In this document: piece by piece, positions 1 through 9,087 of the stretch
Layout of the letters: each line of letters starts with the position of its first letter
Position numbering within the stretch: the first letter of the stretch is position 1
Assembly (NCBI GenBank): GCA_018457135.1
Contig: JAGGDU010000213.1
Location: 14,040-78,039 of the forward strand
From: Trichodesmium erythraeum GBRTRLIN201
GTDB lineage: Bacteria > Cyanobacteriota > Cyanobacteriia > Cyanobacteriales > Microcoleaceae
Reading direction: 5' to 3'
DNA length: 64,000 bases
Program-made: the position numbers and the translations under genes
Notes under the pieces: model-generated
The model's database searches: none
What the model was told of the DNA's origin: nothing
Seen by the model: only the letters and a program-made list of their open reading frames with translations

Positions 1-1219
1 TAGCAATTTTACCTAAAGTTCCTGATGCCATTAACTTCGGTAAATCTCCAATATCCTCTAAAGGAATTAACTGACTTTCTCCGGTTTGTTTATCTCGATA
101 AGCTACCATTACAAAAGGAATAAAATCTGGAGTTAGCTCATCTAATAAAGCAGAATTATGGGTTGTAACTAAGATATAAATTTGACGCTGTTGACCAATT
201 TCTCTTAGCATTTCTAATAGTAATCTAGCGCGAGAAAGATGTAAACCATTATCAACTTCTTCTATGACAATTAGACTATTTTCTGGTTGAGTTAACATTG
301 CTGTTAAAATTGCTAAAAATCGCAAAGTTCCATCTGACATTCCACTAGCATCAACTATCATTGGGTCTTTGTTAAAATCCCAGATTTCTTCACAGTAAAG
401 TATGGCATCCCTACCTAATCTTCCCACAGATTCAGACCATACTTTTTGCATATCTCCTTCTGGTAATTTTGCCAGATATTTTAATAGTTTTTCCTCTACT
501 TGAGCTTTTATTGGTTGTGGTAATGCTGCTAAAACTCCAGCAATATTAGAACCGTCTCTTTCTAACTTTGTTGATAGAGGTGAAGGATACCTCATTTGCG
601 AAGGTATTGGATTTAAAATAAAAATATTTTTGAGAATCTCTGGAACCATAATTTGCGCAGACATCATTTGATTAACATCATCAAATTCATAGAATGGAAT
701 CTTATCTGTAGAATGACCCAACCAAGGATTAGGAGTAGGATAAAATTTTTTTATAACTTCTTTTTCTGCTTCATAATGTTTATAAATTATTCTATTTTTT
801 TCATAAGTAAAGGATATAAAAAAAAGTTGCTGACATGAATTATTATCCGAGATATTTTGACTATCAATTAAAGTTAAAGATTCATCTACTACCTGTACAG
901 CATTTGTATTTTCTACAGTGATTTTATAAAGATAATCATTCCCTTTATCTTTCCCATCTACTAATACTTGAAAACTAAATTTTGTTTCTGGTTTTCTAGC
1001 TGCCCACTCAATTCCTCCTCTAATACCTGGAGTAAAGCGATCGCCTATTAATACTGTTTCTACTGAAGCACGTTGCATCATACTATTCAAAAAATCTAAG
1101 GCATCTACAACATTAGATTTCCCACTAGCATTTGTACCAATTAAAACCGTTAATGGGTCAATATATAATTCTGCATGACGGAAACTTTTCCAGTTTTCCA
1201 AAGTTATTTGTTTCAACAT
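1..1219 (-). CDS. AAA/RecF-like ATP-binding protein, C-terminus beyond window
   Basis: The reading frame is open from an ATG at 1219 down to the window edge, about 406 codons, and has no stop, so the C-terminus lies outside. It looks like an SMC/RecF-type single-protein ATPase. Walker A is GTNASGKS at residues 28-35, an ABC-signature-like SDGTLRFLAIL lies near residue 300, Walker B (LIVIEEVDNGLH) near residue 316, and a switch-like TTHNSALLDEL near 355. The N-terminus MLKQITLENWKSF is typical of this group. Such proteins often work with a nuclease or toxin partner, but any partner would lie left of the window. Precise role unknown; the ATPase fold is well supported. Confidence 0.85.
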   Translation of the reverse strand, partial: MLKQITLENWKSFRHAELYIDPLTVLIGTNASGKSNVVDALDFLNSMMQRASVETVLIGDRFTPGIRGGIEWAARKPETKFSFQVLVDGKDKGNDYLYKITVENTNAVQVVDESLTLIDSQNISDNNSCQQLFFISFTYEKNRIIYKHYEAEKEVIKKFYPTPNPWLGHSTDKIPFYEFDDVNQMMSAQIMVPEILKNIFILNPIPSQMRYPSPLSTKLERDGSNIAGVLAALPQPIKAQVEEKLLKYLAKLPEGDMQKVWSESVGRLGRDAILYCEEIWDFNKDPMIVDASGMSDGTLRFLAILTAMLTQPENSLIVIEEVDNGLHLSRARLLLEMLREIGQQRQIYILVTTHNSALLDELTPDFIPFVMVAYRDKQTGESQLIPLEDIGDLPKLMASGTLGKIA

Positions 1220-1744
1220 AAAGCCTTCCTTATTTATCTCTTCCACTTGAATTTATTTTTAGTCAGTATTTAAAAGTTTTTTATAAACTTAAGCTTCCCT
1301 AATTGGGGACAAATTTAGAGAAAATTCGCCAGTTTTTGGGCTGTTATGAACCAGGGAATAAATTTAAATTAACTCAATTAAAAATATCCTCAAAGTGGTT
1401 GATTAAAAACACTTGACATGATACTATAAACATAATGGAAAAGGTGTGCTCAGATATACTCAAAACAGGCCTCTTTAATTTCAAGTATTTGAATATCCTC
1501 TACAATAACAGTAACTTTTTGAGTTTTTCAAAATATAGTTGCTAATTTCCTGATAAAAATTTCTCTCTCTTAAAACTTTGGCGAAAACTAATAATTTCCC
1601 AACTCGTCCAACTTGCTTGAAGTGGAAATTTAGAATATATATTGTCTGAGAATAATACCAGTTCAAAAAAGAAAAAAATAAATCAAGAGTAAGGATTTTT
1701 ACTACTGCCTATTTCCTTTTATTAGACACTGAGATAATCAAACT
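1220..1744. other. gene-free stretch, 525 bp
   Basis: AT-rich spacer between two minus-strand genes. A 61-codon frame at 1481-1666 has no recognisable content. I see no strong terminator or RNA gene. Confidence 0.5.
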
Positions 1745-2182
1745 TTATCTACCAGTAACCTGCACTAATACATTTCTTTTTCGAGGTCCATCTAATTCAA
1801 AAAATAATACTGACTGCCAAGTTCCTAAAGCTAATTTTCCATCCATAATAGGAATCACCTCACTATTATTTAAAGTCATTGCTATAAGATGAGAATGAGC
1901 ATTAATTGGTTCATCCGGAGGAACATCTCGCAAATGCAAATCATTATGAAGATACTTGTCAGATTCTGGCGCTAACTTTCTTAAGTATACTTTCAAATCT
2001 TCAATTAATCTTTCCTCATTTTCATTAATCCCTAAAGCAGTAGTTGTGTGTCTAGAAAATACAATTACCTGCCCATCATTTATACCAGTTGCAGTTAAGA
2101 TATCAATAACTTGGGGAGTAATATTGTATATTTCAATTCCAGGAGCAGTTTCTATTTCTAAAAGTTCATTTTTAATCAACAT
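1745..2182 (-). CDS. YjbQ/UPF0047 family protein
   Basis: A 145-residue protein of the widespread YjbQ (UPF0047, TIGR00149) family, often labelled secondary thiamine-phosphate synthase because of weak complementing activity; the physiological role is unsettled. The family core is visible: SRHTTTALGINENE around residues 43-56, a histidine-rich NAHSHLIAMTL segment near 95-105, and a C-terminus ending NVLVQVTGR. Length matches the family. It lies about 50 bp downstream of the oxidoreductase on the same strand, so the two could be cotranscribed. The family is clear, the function is not. Confidence 0.92.
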   Translation of the reverse strand: MLIKNELLEIETAPGIEIYNITPQVIDILTATGINDGQVIVFSRHTTTALGINENEERLIEDLKVYLRKLAPESDKYLHNDLHLRDVPPDEPINAHSHLIAMTLNNSEVIPIMDGKLALGTWQSVLFFELDGPRKRNVLVQVTGR

Positions 2183-2233
2183 ATTAATATCCTATTTTTT
2201 CAAAGCTACTGCTGTTCTTAAAGTATAAAAAAA

Positions 2234-3196
2234 TTATTCAACTAGACTTATCTCTTCATTGATAATCACAATTTTTCCAACAGCATGATTCATTTCGCTA
2301 TAAGTATGAGCAGCTGCTATTTCTGCCAACTTATATGTTCGGTCAATCACTGATTTAACTAATCCATCTTCAATCAATTTTCGGAGAGAAATTAAATCAC
2401 GAGGATTAGGTTGAACAAGAATTAATTTAGACTTTTTACCAGGTACAAATAAAGTCAATAAAGTAGAAGGTAAATTTTCTAAATTTGGTAGAGTAGAAAT
2501 ATAAACTCCTTCTGATTTCAATACATTTTCACAACTAGAAAAAGTTTCTTTTCCCACAGCATCAAAAATAATGTCATACTGTTCAAATTCTTTAGTAAAA
2601 TCAACCTGATTATAATCAATAACCCGATCAGCCCCTAAACTTTCTACTAGAGTAATATTTTTACTACTACAAACACCTATTACTTCAGCTTTCATTGCCT
2701 TAGCAATTTGTACGGCAAAAGTTCCAACTCCCCCAGAAGCACCATTAATTAATATTTTTTTTCCTGGTCTAATTTGACCTAAATCAAGTAATGCTTGAAA
2801 AGCAGTTAAACCTGCTACAGGTACTGCTGCAGCTTGGCAATAATTCATATTCTTTGGTTTTAATGCAACAGTATTTGCAGGTACAGCAATATACTCTGCA
2901 TAAGCACCTCCTAATAATGGATTTACGAATGTATAAATTTCATCTCCAGGTTTAAAGTCTTCTACTTTTTCTCCTACTTTTAATACAACTCCAGATAAAT
3001 CACAACCTAAAATAATTGGAAAGTTAAAAGCTGATAATAATTGTAATTGCCCTTGTCTAATTTTCCAATCAACAGGATTAACACTAGTAGCGTGAATTTT
3101 TACTAATAATTGATTTGATGTAATTAATGGTTCTTGAATTTCTGAATATTCTAAGACATCAATGGAACCATATCGATTAATAGTGATTGCTTTCAT
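2234..3196 (-). CDS. NAD(P)H:quinone oxidoreductase-like MDR protein
   Basis: A 320-residue medium-chain dehydrogenase/reductase with an N-terminal GroES-like half (GCDLSGVV at 64-71, GDEIYTFV at 84-91) and a Rossmann half with the cofactor loop NGASGGVG at 151-158. The catalytic zinc cysteines of alcohol dehydrogenases are absent, which points to the quinone-oxidoreductase/enoyl-reductase branch using NAD(P)H. It is probably a soluble cytosolic enzyme. The substrate cannot be read from sequence. The ATG at 3196 gives a standard N-terminus (MKAITINRYG). Confidence 0.9.
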   Translation of the reverse strand: MKAITINRYGSIDVLEYSEIQEPLITSNQLLVKIHATSVNPVDWKIRQGQLQLLSAFNFPIILGCDLSGVVLKVGEKVEDFKPGDEIYTFVNPLLGGAYAEYIAVPANTVALKPKNMNYCQAAAVPVAGLTAFQALLDLGQIRPGKKILINGASGGVGTFAVQIAKAMKAEVIGVCSSKNITLVESLGADRVIDYNQVDFTKEFEQYDIIFDAVGKETFSSCENVLKSEGVYISTLPNLENLPSTLLTLFVPGKKSKLILVQPNPRDLISLRKLIEDGLVKSVIDRTYKLAEIAAAHTYSEMNHAVGKIVIINEEISLVE

Positions 3197-3432
3197 AGAT
3201 TTTTGTTGTTGAATTTTTAATTCAAGTATAGTACAAATAAATTATATCATTATAACCTACAAATAAACGAGATTATGATAGAAATTTTCCTGATATATAA
3301 AAATAATAATGATATAAATAAACTCAGTTTATTGTTTTAGTTCATCACTCCTAATGATGTTAGTTGAGATACTTATAAATAATAGGAAAAAATCAACTAA
3401 ATTTAAAGTCACTTTATTCCAGTATTTAATTA

Positions 3433-4746
3433 TTAAAATGTAATTCGGCAAACTATCACAGATATCAAAATTCCTACCAGATCAGCAGATAAAGCAGCAG
3501 GCAAAGCATATCTAGTTTTTTTAATTCCAACACTGCCGAAATAAACAGCTAATACATAAAAAGTTGTTTCTGTAGAACCCTGGATAGTTGATACTAAATA
3601 GGATAGAAAACTTAATGGTTCATTTGTAACTATTTCGGACATAATGCCAAAAGCACCACTACCAGATAAAGGTCGAATTAGTGCCATAGGTAGTGCTTCT
3701 GCTGGTATTCCAATTAGATTAGTTATGGGCGATAAAATTCCAGCTATAATATCTAGCGCACCACTAGCTCTAAACATTCCAATTGCTACAAAAATTGCCA
3801 CCATAAAAGGAATTACTCTAATAGCAACTTCAAATCCAGATTTTGCGCCTTCAGTCATTGTTTCATAAACTTTAACTCCTCGGAAATAGCCAAACAAAAG
3901 AAAGGAACAAATTAGTATTGGTAATAACCAATTAGACAAACTTTGGAGAAAAGTAAGACTAAAAATATAAGGTATACCTCTGAGTCTTAAGCGATAAATT
4001 ATTGCACCTAAAAAAACGCCAATTAAACTAGCAAAAACTAACTTTCCAATTTTGGATGGTGGTGTAAGTTCTGAGATTTTTTCTTCTCTGTCAAACAAAT
4101 CATTTTTCTCCAAATCTTCTGAAGTAAATGATTGATTTATACTTGGCATTGGTTGCCGACTTGCAAAAAATTTTGCTGCTACAACTGCCATAATTGTAGA
4201 ACAAAAAGTAGCAATAATTGTAGGTAAAATAATATCCCCAGGATTAGTAACACCTGCACTCGCTCGAATGGTTATTACACTAATAGGAATTATAGTTACC
4301 GAAGAGGTATTAATTGCTAAAAATAAACACATTGCATCTGTAGCAGTTCCCTTTTCTGGATTTAATTTATCCATTTCTGCCATAGCTTTTAAACCCATAG
4401 GTGTTGCAGCATTTCCTAATCCTAAAGCATTAGCAGCTATATTGAAAATAATGGCAGACATAGCAGGGTGAGATGCAGGTATATTTGGAAAAAGCTTTAC
4501 CATTATAGGGTAAATAAAACGGGCAATTATTTTCATCCCTCCTGCTGTTTCAACTATTTGAATTATCCCTAACCATAATGCCATACTACCAATTAGTCCG
4601 ATGGCTAAAGTAACGGCATTTTTGGCAGCTTCAAATGATGCTTCAGTTATTTCCATCATTCTATTATTGTATGCAGCTATAACAGTAGCTGAAATTATCA
4701 TAAATAGCCAAATACTATTAATAGGTGATGTTTGTGATTTATTCAT
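3433..4746 (-). CDS. fused SpmA/SpmB nucleoside-recognition membrane protein
   Basis: A 437-residue polytopic membrane protein carrying two Gate (nucleoside recognition) domains, equal to Bacillus SpmA and SpmB joined in one chain. The SpmA-like half contains NALGLGNAATPMGLKAM near residues 105-125. The SpmB-like half contains RPLSGSGAFGIMSEI near 355-370. A charged linker (about residues 205-230) separates them. In spore formers the pair acts in spore core dehydration; in non-sporulating cyanobacteria the fused form is taken to be a transporter of unknown substrate. A perfect 23-bp tandem duplication sits immediately upstream of the start codon. Confidence 0.88.
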   Translation of the reverse strand: MNKSQTSPINSIWLFMIISATVIAAYNNRMMEITEASFEAAKNAVTLAIGLIGSMALWLGIIQIVETAGGMKIIARFIYPIMVKLFPNIPASHPAMSAIIFNIAANALGLGNAATPMGLKAMAEMDKLNPEKGTATDAMCLFLAINTSSVTIIPISVITIRASAGVTNPGDIILPTIIATFCSTIMAVVAAKFFASRQPMPSINQSFTSEDLEKNDLFDREEKISELTPPSKIGKLVFASLIGVFLGAIIYRLRLRGIPYIFSLTFLQSLSNWLLPILICSFLLFGYFRGVKVYETMTEGAKSGFEVAIRVIPFMVAIFVAIGMFRASGALDIIAGILSPITNLIGIPAEALPMALIRPLSGSGAFGIMSEIVTNEPLSFLSYLVSTIQGSTETTFYVLAVYFGSVGIKKTRYALPAALSADLVGILISVIVCRITF

Positions 4747-4747
4747 T

Positions 4748-4793
4748 TAAGTATTCTGTCCATAAACTAATAAGTATTCTGTCCATAAACTAA
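4748..4793. repeat. 23-bp perfect tandem repeat (two copies) in spmAB leader
   Basis: Positions 4748-4770 and 4771-4793 are identical and abut each other. In the transcript direction they lie directly before the ATG at 4746, so both copies would be in the 5' leader. Probably a replication-slippage duplication. Confidence 0.9.
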
Positions 4794-4871
4794 GTTTTTT
4801 ATTTAGTAATATTTAATATTCAGCATTTGATTTTGTAGAGCATTTTTTATATAAAATTTTGAGAGCTATTT

Positions 4872-5909
4872 TTATTTTTTGCCTAGAATAATATAGTCAT
4901 CTATTCCGTAACTTGAATAATGCTTACTTTGAAGATACTGTCTTTTTAATTTTTCCATATATTTTTGATGAGGTAAGTTTTCCCTAGCAAATATGCCATA
5001 TTCACGACTCTTACTCGGCATTCTTTGACCAGTAGAAGCTAAATATTTATACCAAACTAAGTTCAAGCCTATATCTGCCATCAAATTTTCAATTAGTTTT
5101 TTTTCTATGTCTCTATTTTCACTAAATTCTAGATAATAATTCCTAAAAATTTTTCTGCCTTGCACTATGATAATTGCATAACCATCATTACTCAAGCTTT
5201 CCTGAAATATTTTCCGATAAACCTTGAAAGACTTTTTCTTTTCTTCTTGGTCAAAAAATAAACAGTGAGAAATAGTTATAAAATTAAAAAATCCTTTTGG
5301 CAAAACTTTCAACTGTTCATTGTATGTAAAAAGATCCCTCGTATCAAATCGAAAATATAAATTTGTAGGCATTATTTGTTGCTCTATATATTGCCGCCAA
5401 AACTGAAGACCTCGATATTGAAACTGAGCTTGTTTTTCCAGAGAATAATAACAAATATGCATAGGATGAGTCGCAAAAAAGCTACTACTACTTTGCAGAA
5501 ACAAAGCTAGTCCATAAGCAACTGTTCCTGGACCGGCACCAATATCCAATATATTAATTTTTGTTGGTAATAATCCACTTTGATAGACCAAGTACCAAGC
5601 TAAATAATTGGAATAAATATTATCTAAAAAGTATCTTATAAAATAAACATGAGGAGTTAAATAAAAACTATAATCAGGATCAGCGCCAACCTTTAACTTT
5701 CCTATATCCCTGTGAGCTTTTTCTAACTCTAGTATTCGTTTATCTTCAGGTATGGTTTCAACTTCAGATTTAATATAGTTTGCTAAACTTGATTCTAAGT
5801 CATAAAATATCTGTTCATCAATTCCCGTACATTGTAATAAATTTTCATCTTTTTCAATCAACTGAAAACTATTAATTACAAACTCAATAAACTTCGTATT
5901 CGGAGTCAA
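4872..5909 (-). CDS. SAM-dependent methyltransferase-like protein (C-terminal part of a split gene)
   Basis: The 345-residue frame has a class I methyltransferase core: motif I LDIGAGPGT at 121-129, followed by sheet and helix segments consistent with a Rossmann fold; KGFFNFITISHC is a motif IV-like strand. The upstream part (to about residue 110) is a helical segment of unknown type. Its first possible start is a weak TTG at 5909 with no ribosome-binding site and no ATG nearby. The frame is continuous with the small coding segment at 5967-6206, separated only by one TAA and 19 further sense codons, so this is probably the rest of one gene broken by a nonsense codon. Substrate unknown; methyl transfer itself is inferred from the fold. 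Confidence 0.65.
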   Translation of the reverse strand: MTPNTKFIEFVINSFQLIEKDENLLQCTGIDEQIFYDLESSLANYIKSEVETIPEDKRILELEKAHRDIGKLKVGADPDYSFYLTPHVYFIRYFLDNIYSNYLAWYLVYQSGLLPTKINILDIGAGPGTVAYGLALFLQSSSSFFATHPMHICYYSLEKQAQFQYRGLQFWRQYIEQQIMPTNLYFRFDTRDLFTYNEQLKVLPKGFFNFITISHCLFFDQEEKKKSFKVYRKIFQESLSNDGYAIIIVQGRKIFRNYYLEFSENRDIEKKLIENLMADIGLNLVWYKYLASTGQRMPSKSREYGIFARENLPHQKYMEKLKRQYLQSKHYSSYGIDDYIILGKK

Positions 5910-5966
5910 TATATAGTCATCAATTTTTCTAATTAATGGCTCATTAAAATTAAGTTTTAATTCTAA

Positions 5967-6206
5967 TTAATCTAATTTATCAACAGTTTTTCTAAGATCC
6001 GTGCTTAAATAGCTAATTTCCCTATCTTTATCATTTAAAGATTCTTGAAACTTCAGCTTGTCTTGATATAATTTCTCTAAAGGAGATAATTTTGCTCCCG
6101 AACTTTCAATAGCTTTTAGTGTTTTATTTGCCAAAAAAATATTTCCTTGTTTTAGGGCAAACCAAAATTTGATAGAACGGCAAAAATTTGTGATTTTATT
6201 ATTCAT
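5967..6206 (-). CDS. N-terminal segment of the split methyltransferase-like gene
   Basis: An ATG at 6206 is preceded at a plausible distance by the purine stretch GAGAGAA, and opens an 79-residue helical, charged segment ending in a coiled-coil-like heptad run (KDREISYLSTDLRKTVDKLD). It stops at a TAA at 5967-5969. The same frame then reads on without another stop into the methyltransferase-like domain that begins around 5909. I therefore read 4872-6206 as one gene of about 445 codons with a single in-frame stop. An earlier TTG at 6224 is a less likely start. Standalone function is not recognisable. Confidence 0.5.
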   Translation of the reverse strand: MNNKITNFCRSIKFWFALKQGNIFLANKTLKAIESSGAKLSPLEKLYQDKLKFQESLNDKDREISYLSTDLRKTVDKLD

Positions 6207-6448
6207 TAGTAAATATTCTCTCAAATTATTTTATTGCTAAATTATTTACACCTGTATTAACTTATCTGAAAATTGTTGATAATTTTTATGTTGATTAAAT
6301 TACTAATTTTTTTACCTTTATAATTTCCATATTCTGGACCTTTCAGTAGAAGATATAATTATTTTTAGTATTTAATTTGCCAGAGAATTATCCCCTTATT
6401 TCCAGATAAAGTATAAACTTATAAATCTGCCAAAAATTTGTGACCTAG

Positions 6449-7369
6449 TCATTCATAAGTAAATCCAGCTTTACCTTCCTTAACTTCTACATCACTGAGT
6501 ATTTCTAGCAACTTACCTTTGAATTGTTGATAATTTTCATGTTGGTTACTGTACCACCATTCGTACTTTTTTTTCATATCTATAGCTGCATCACGAGTGC
6601 TAGCTACCAGGGAGCCCTTATGACTAACATGAAAATCTTGAATGACAACTCTATCTACAAAATTTAGTTGCCTAATAAAACTTTCTTGTTCTTCTGGTAA
6701 AGTCGGCAGTAAAGGAGTAATAGTAATAGAAAGTTTAGGCAAATAACCTGTGAAATTATGAATTTCCTTTTTGATTTTTTTCATAGCATTAAGTCTAGCT
6801 TTAATACTAGGTGTTTGAGGTTCAAAATCTTTTCTTACTAGCTCACTACCCGTTGGAATACTCATATTAACTCGGAGATTTTTAAACCGTTGCAAAAGAT
6901 CAATATCCCTCGTTATCATCGGACTACGAGTTTGGATAACTAAAATTGGTCGATATTCTAACATAACTTCTAATAATCTCCGAGTTAATTGAGTTTTAGA
7001 CTCTATTGGTTGATAAGGATCTGTGACACTACTCATATAAATACTAGGTAATTTATCATAATTTTTCTTCTGCCATCTCATCAACTCTTTCTCTACAACT
7101 TCCGCCGCATTTTCTTTAATTAAAACCCATTTTCCCCACTCATCTCGTTTTTTTTCATTAGGACTAAAAGCCGCAGCATAACAATAAGTACAACCATATT
7201 GACAACCCCGATAAGGATTCAAAGTAAAATCATAAGCTTTAATAAAACCAGTAGCTTTATTTAATATTGATTTAGCATTTTGTCCGTAAATATCAGCACT
7301 GCCAAATTTTTCACTAGCCACTAATAACTGACTAGTATCTACTGTGTATTCTTTGTCTTGTAATTCCAT
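6449..7369 (-). CDS. radical SAM protein, SPL/Rv2578c-like
   Basis: A 306-residue radical SAM enzyme. The 4Fe-4S ligands are C56, C60 and C63 in RGCQYGCTYC, the Cx3Cx2C arrangement expected of the superfamily. YCYA after the last cysteine, PSIYMSSVTDPYQPIE and LVIQTRSPMI match the group annotated SPL (spore photoproduct lyase-like) or Rv2578c family, whose substrates are mostly unknown. It would cleave S-adenosylmethionine reductively to a 5'-deoxyadenosyl radical. No neighbour reveals the substrate. The start at 7369 gives a normal family N-terminus. Confidence 0.88.
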   Translation of the reverse strand: MELQDKEYTVDTSQLLVASEKFGSADIYGQNAKSILNKATGFIKAYDFTLNPYRGCQYGCTYCYAAAFSPNEKKRDEWGKWVLIKENAAEVVEKELMRWQKKNYDKLPSIYMSSVTDPYQPIESKTQLTRRLLEVMLEYRPILVIQTRSPMITRDIDLLQRFKNLRVNMSIPTGSELVRKDFEPQTPSIKARLNAMKKIKKEIHNFTGYLPKLSITITPLLPTLPEEQESFIRQLNFVDRVVIQDFHVSHKGSLVASTRDAAIDMKKKYEWWYSNQHENYQQFKGKLLEILSDVEVKEGKAGFTYE

Positions 7370-7856
7370 TTTAATTTTCTAAATAAACTGATAAATTAAT
7401 GAGTTTTTTTTAATCCTGGAGACTAAAGGTAGTAGTAGTTAATCAAATATAAATTCATACTATTTATTATTAACATTTGCTATATATCATAATAATTATT
7501 ATCAGGTAAGTATTCAGCTATTAATTATTAATTCATTACCTGTATAATAAAAATTAGTATTTATAGATTTAAGAAGAATTAACAATATTGGAAAAAACTG
7601 ATAAATGATAGACAGCAATATCCACCCTTATTTCCTACTTTATTTTTTTGACCTCATCCTATTTGTAAAATTATTTTATAAAATGAGTATGATGTATAAA
7701 TTATTTTGTATTAAAGCTAGGGAAATGGTGTAAGCTAAAGAAACTCAGTTAGCTATCTATCAAATTTCATCTAAAATATTATTAACCATAAAAACTGGCT
7801 TCTACAACAATAATTATTAAATTTGTTTCTTTGTCAAGAATGAGGATGTAAATATT
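7370..7856. other. gene-free divergent spacer, 487 bp
   Basis: Separates the leftward radical SAM gene from the rightward cNMP-binding gene, so both promoters should lie here. I cannot pick out a convincing -10/-35 pair or operator. Confidence 0.5.
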
Positions 7857-8330
7857 ATGCTTACAAGTGTCGAGCGTCTTTTGTTTATTAGAGCTGTACC
7901 AATTTTTAGAGAATTAAGAGATGATTTTCTAGTACGTTTAGCTTCTGTGATGAACGAGCTATCTTTCCCTACTAACCATACTATTTTTACTGAAGGGAAA
8001 GAAGGAAGATCTCTTTATATCGTAGTATCTGGTAAAGTTAAAGTTCATTTGGAAGACCGTGAGTTAGCACACTTAGAACAAGGAGCTTGTTTTGGTGAAA
8101 TGTCTTTGTTTGATGCTGAACCTCGCTCTGCTTCTGTTACTACTTTAGAAAATTGTGAATGTTTAGTTTTAACTCAAATACAACTTTATGACGCAATTGA
8201 TGAAACACCAGAAATTGCAATTAATATTATTCGTCTATTGTCTCGTCGTATTCGTGAATTTAACCAAAGGCTTAATGCTAAGGAAAGTAGTACTTCTTCT
8301 AATAGTAATAGAATACCTGAAATGCGTTAG
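7857..8330 (+). CDS. stand-alone cyclic nucleotide-binding domain protein
   Basis: A 157-residue protein that is almost entirely one cNMP-binding beta-barrel. The phosphate-binding cassette reads FGEMSLFDAEPRSASV at 79-94, with the glutamate and arginine that contact cyclic nucleotide (E81, R90) both present. No helix-turn-helix follows, so it is not a Crp-type transcription factor; the short tail after residue 140 is serine/asparagine-rich. It could be a free cAMP/cGMP sensor acting through a protein partner. A GAGGA ribosome-binding site lies about 10 nt before the ATG. Partner unknown. Confidence 0.9.
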   Translation: MLTSVERLLFIRAVPIFRELRDDFLVRLASVMNELSFPTNHTIFTEGKEGRSLYIVVSGKVKVHLEDRELAHLEQGACFGEMSLFDAEPRSASVTTLENCECLVLTQIQLYDAIDETPEIAINIIRLLSRRIREFNQRLNAKESSTSSNSNRIPEMR

Positions 8331-9087
8331 AAATATGGAATAATATTGAGAAAATTAGTTGAGCTACAGATAAAGCTAACATGAATGAATTTATGAATAA
8401 ATTGTAATAAGTAACAGAATATTAAATTGCTAAAATATTATTTTCTACGTTTTTGGAGAATAAAATAGTTTTGATAGCTAAAGGAGGATAGTCTTAAAAT
8501 AATTAAGTATAAAGGATATTACACTATTCCCTATTCCCGGGTACTAAATCATTACTTTTTTTTACCTCTATATCAACAAAATTGTAACTATAGTAGATGA
8601 AAAATAAATGGATAACAGTTAGATAATTCTAGACAAATATCACTACTAATAAGTAATAGTTTAACCATAAAAATCGGTAAAATATCTGTTAAAGTTTTTT
8701 GTTACTAGTATAATTTATTCTGTGCTTCAATTAATGATTATAACAATATGAATAGCCACACTAATTCAGGTTGCTAAATATAACAACATGGGTAAGCAAT
8801 AAAACTTCCCATAGCCCAAATATTTGATCAAAATTTTATATGGCTTTTATTGTAAAAAAATATCAACCTATCAGATCTAAAGAAGTTAAGTATTAATTTT
8901 TATTAAGTTGATATTTTTCCTATTCTCAAAATATTTATTCTATTTATGATGTCAGATATGTGTTAATATAAATATTATTAATATAAATTATATCATAATG
9001 AGAAATATATTAAATTTAGCCTAGATAAATATATATAAATATATAATATTACGAACGATTCTAGATTCTATAAATATAGGTTAACTT
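8331..9087. other. gene-free stretch, 757 bp
   Basis: AT-rich spacer between two rightward genes, without coding signal, strong hairpin or RNA gene that I can recognise. Direct TATATAAATA-type runs precede prfC near 9030-9050. Confidence 0.5.

Noticed and set aside
653-838. 61-codon plus-strand frame
   Set aside because: It lies wholly inside the AAA/RecF-like ATPase gene on the other strand and has no recognisable content.
1481-1666. 61-codon minus-strand frame in the first spacer
   Set aside because: Low-complexity content, no conserved motif and no ribosome-binding site.
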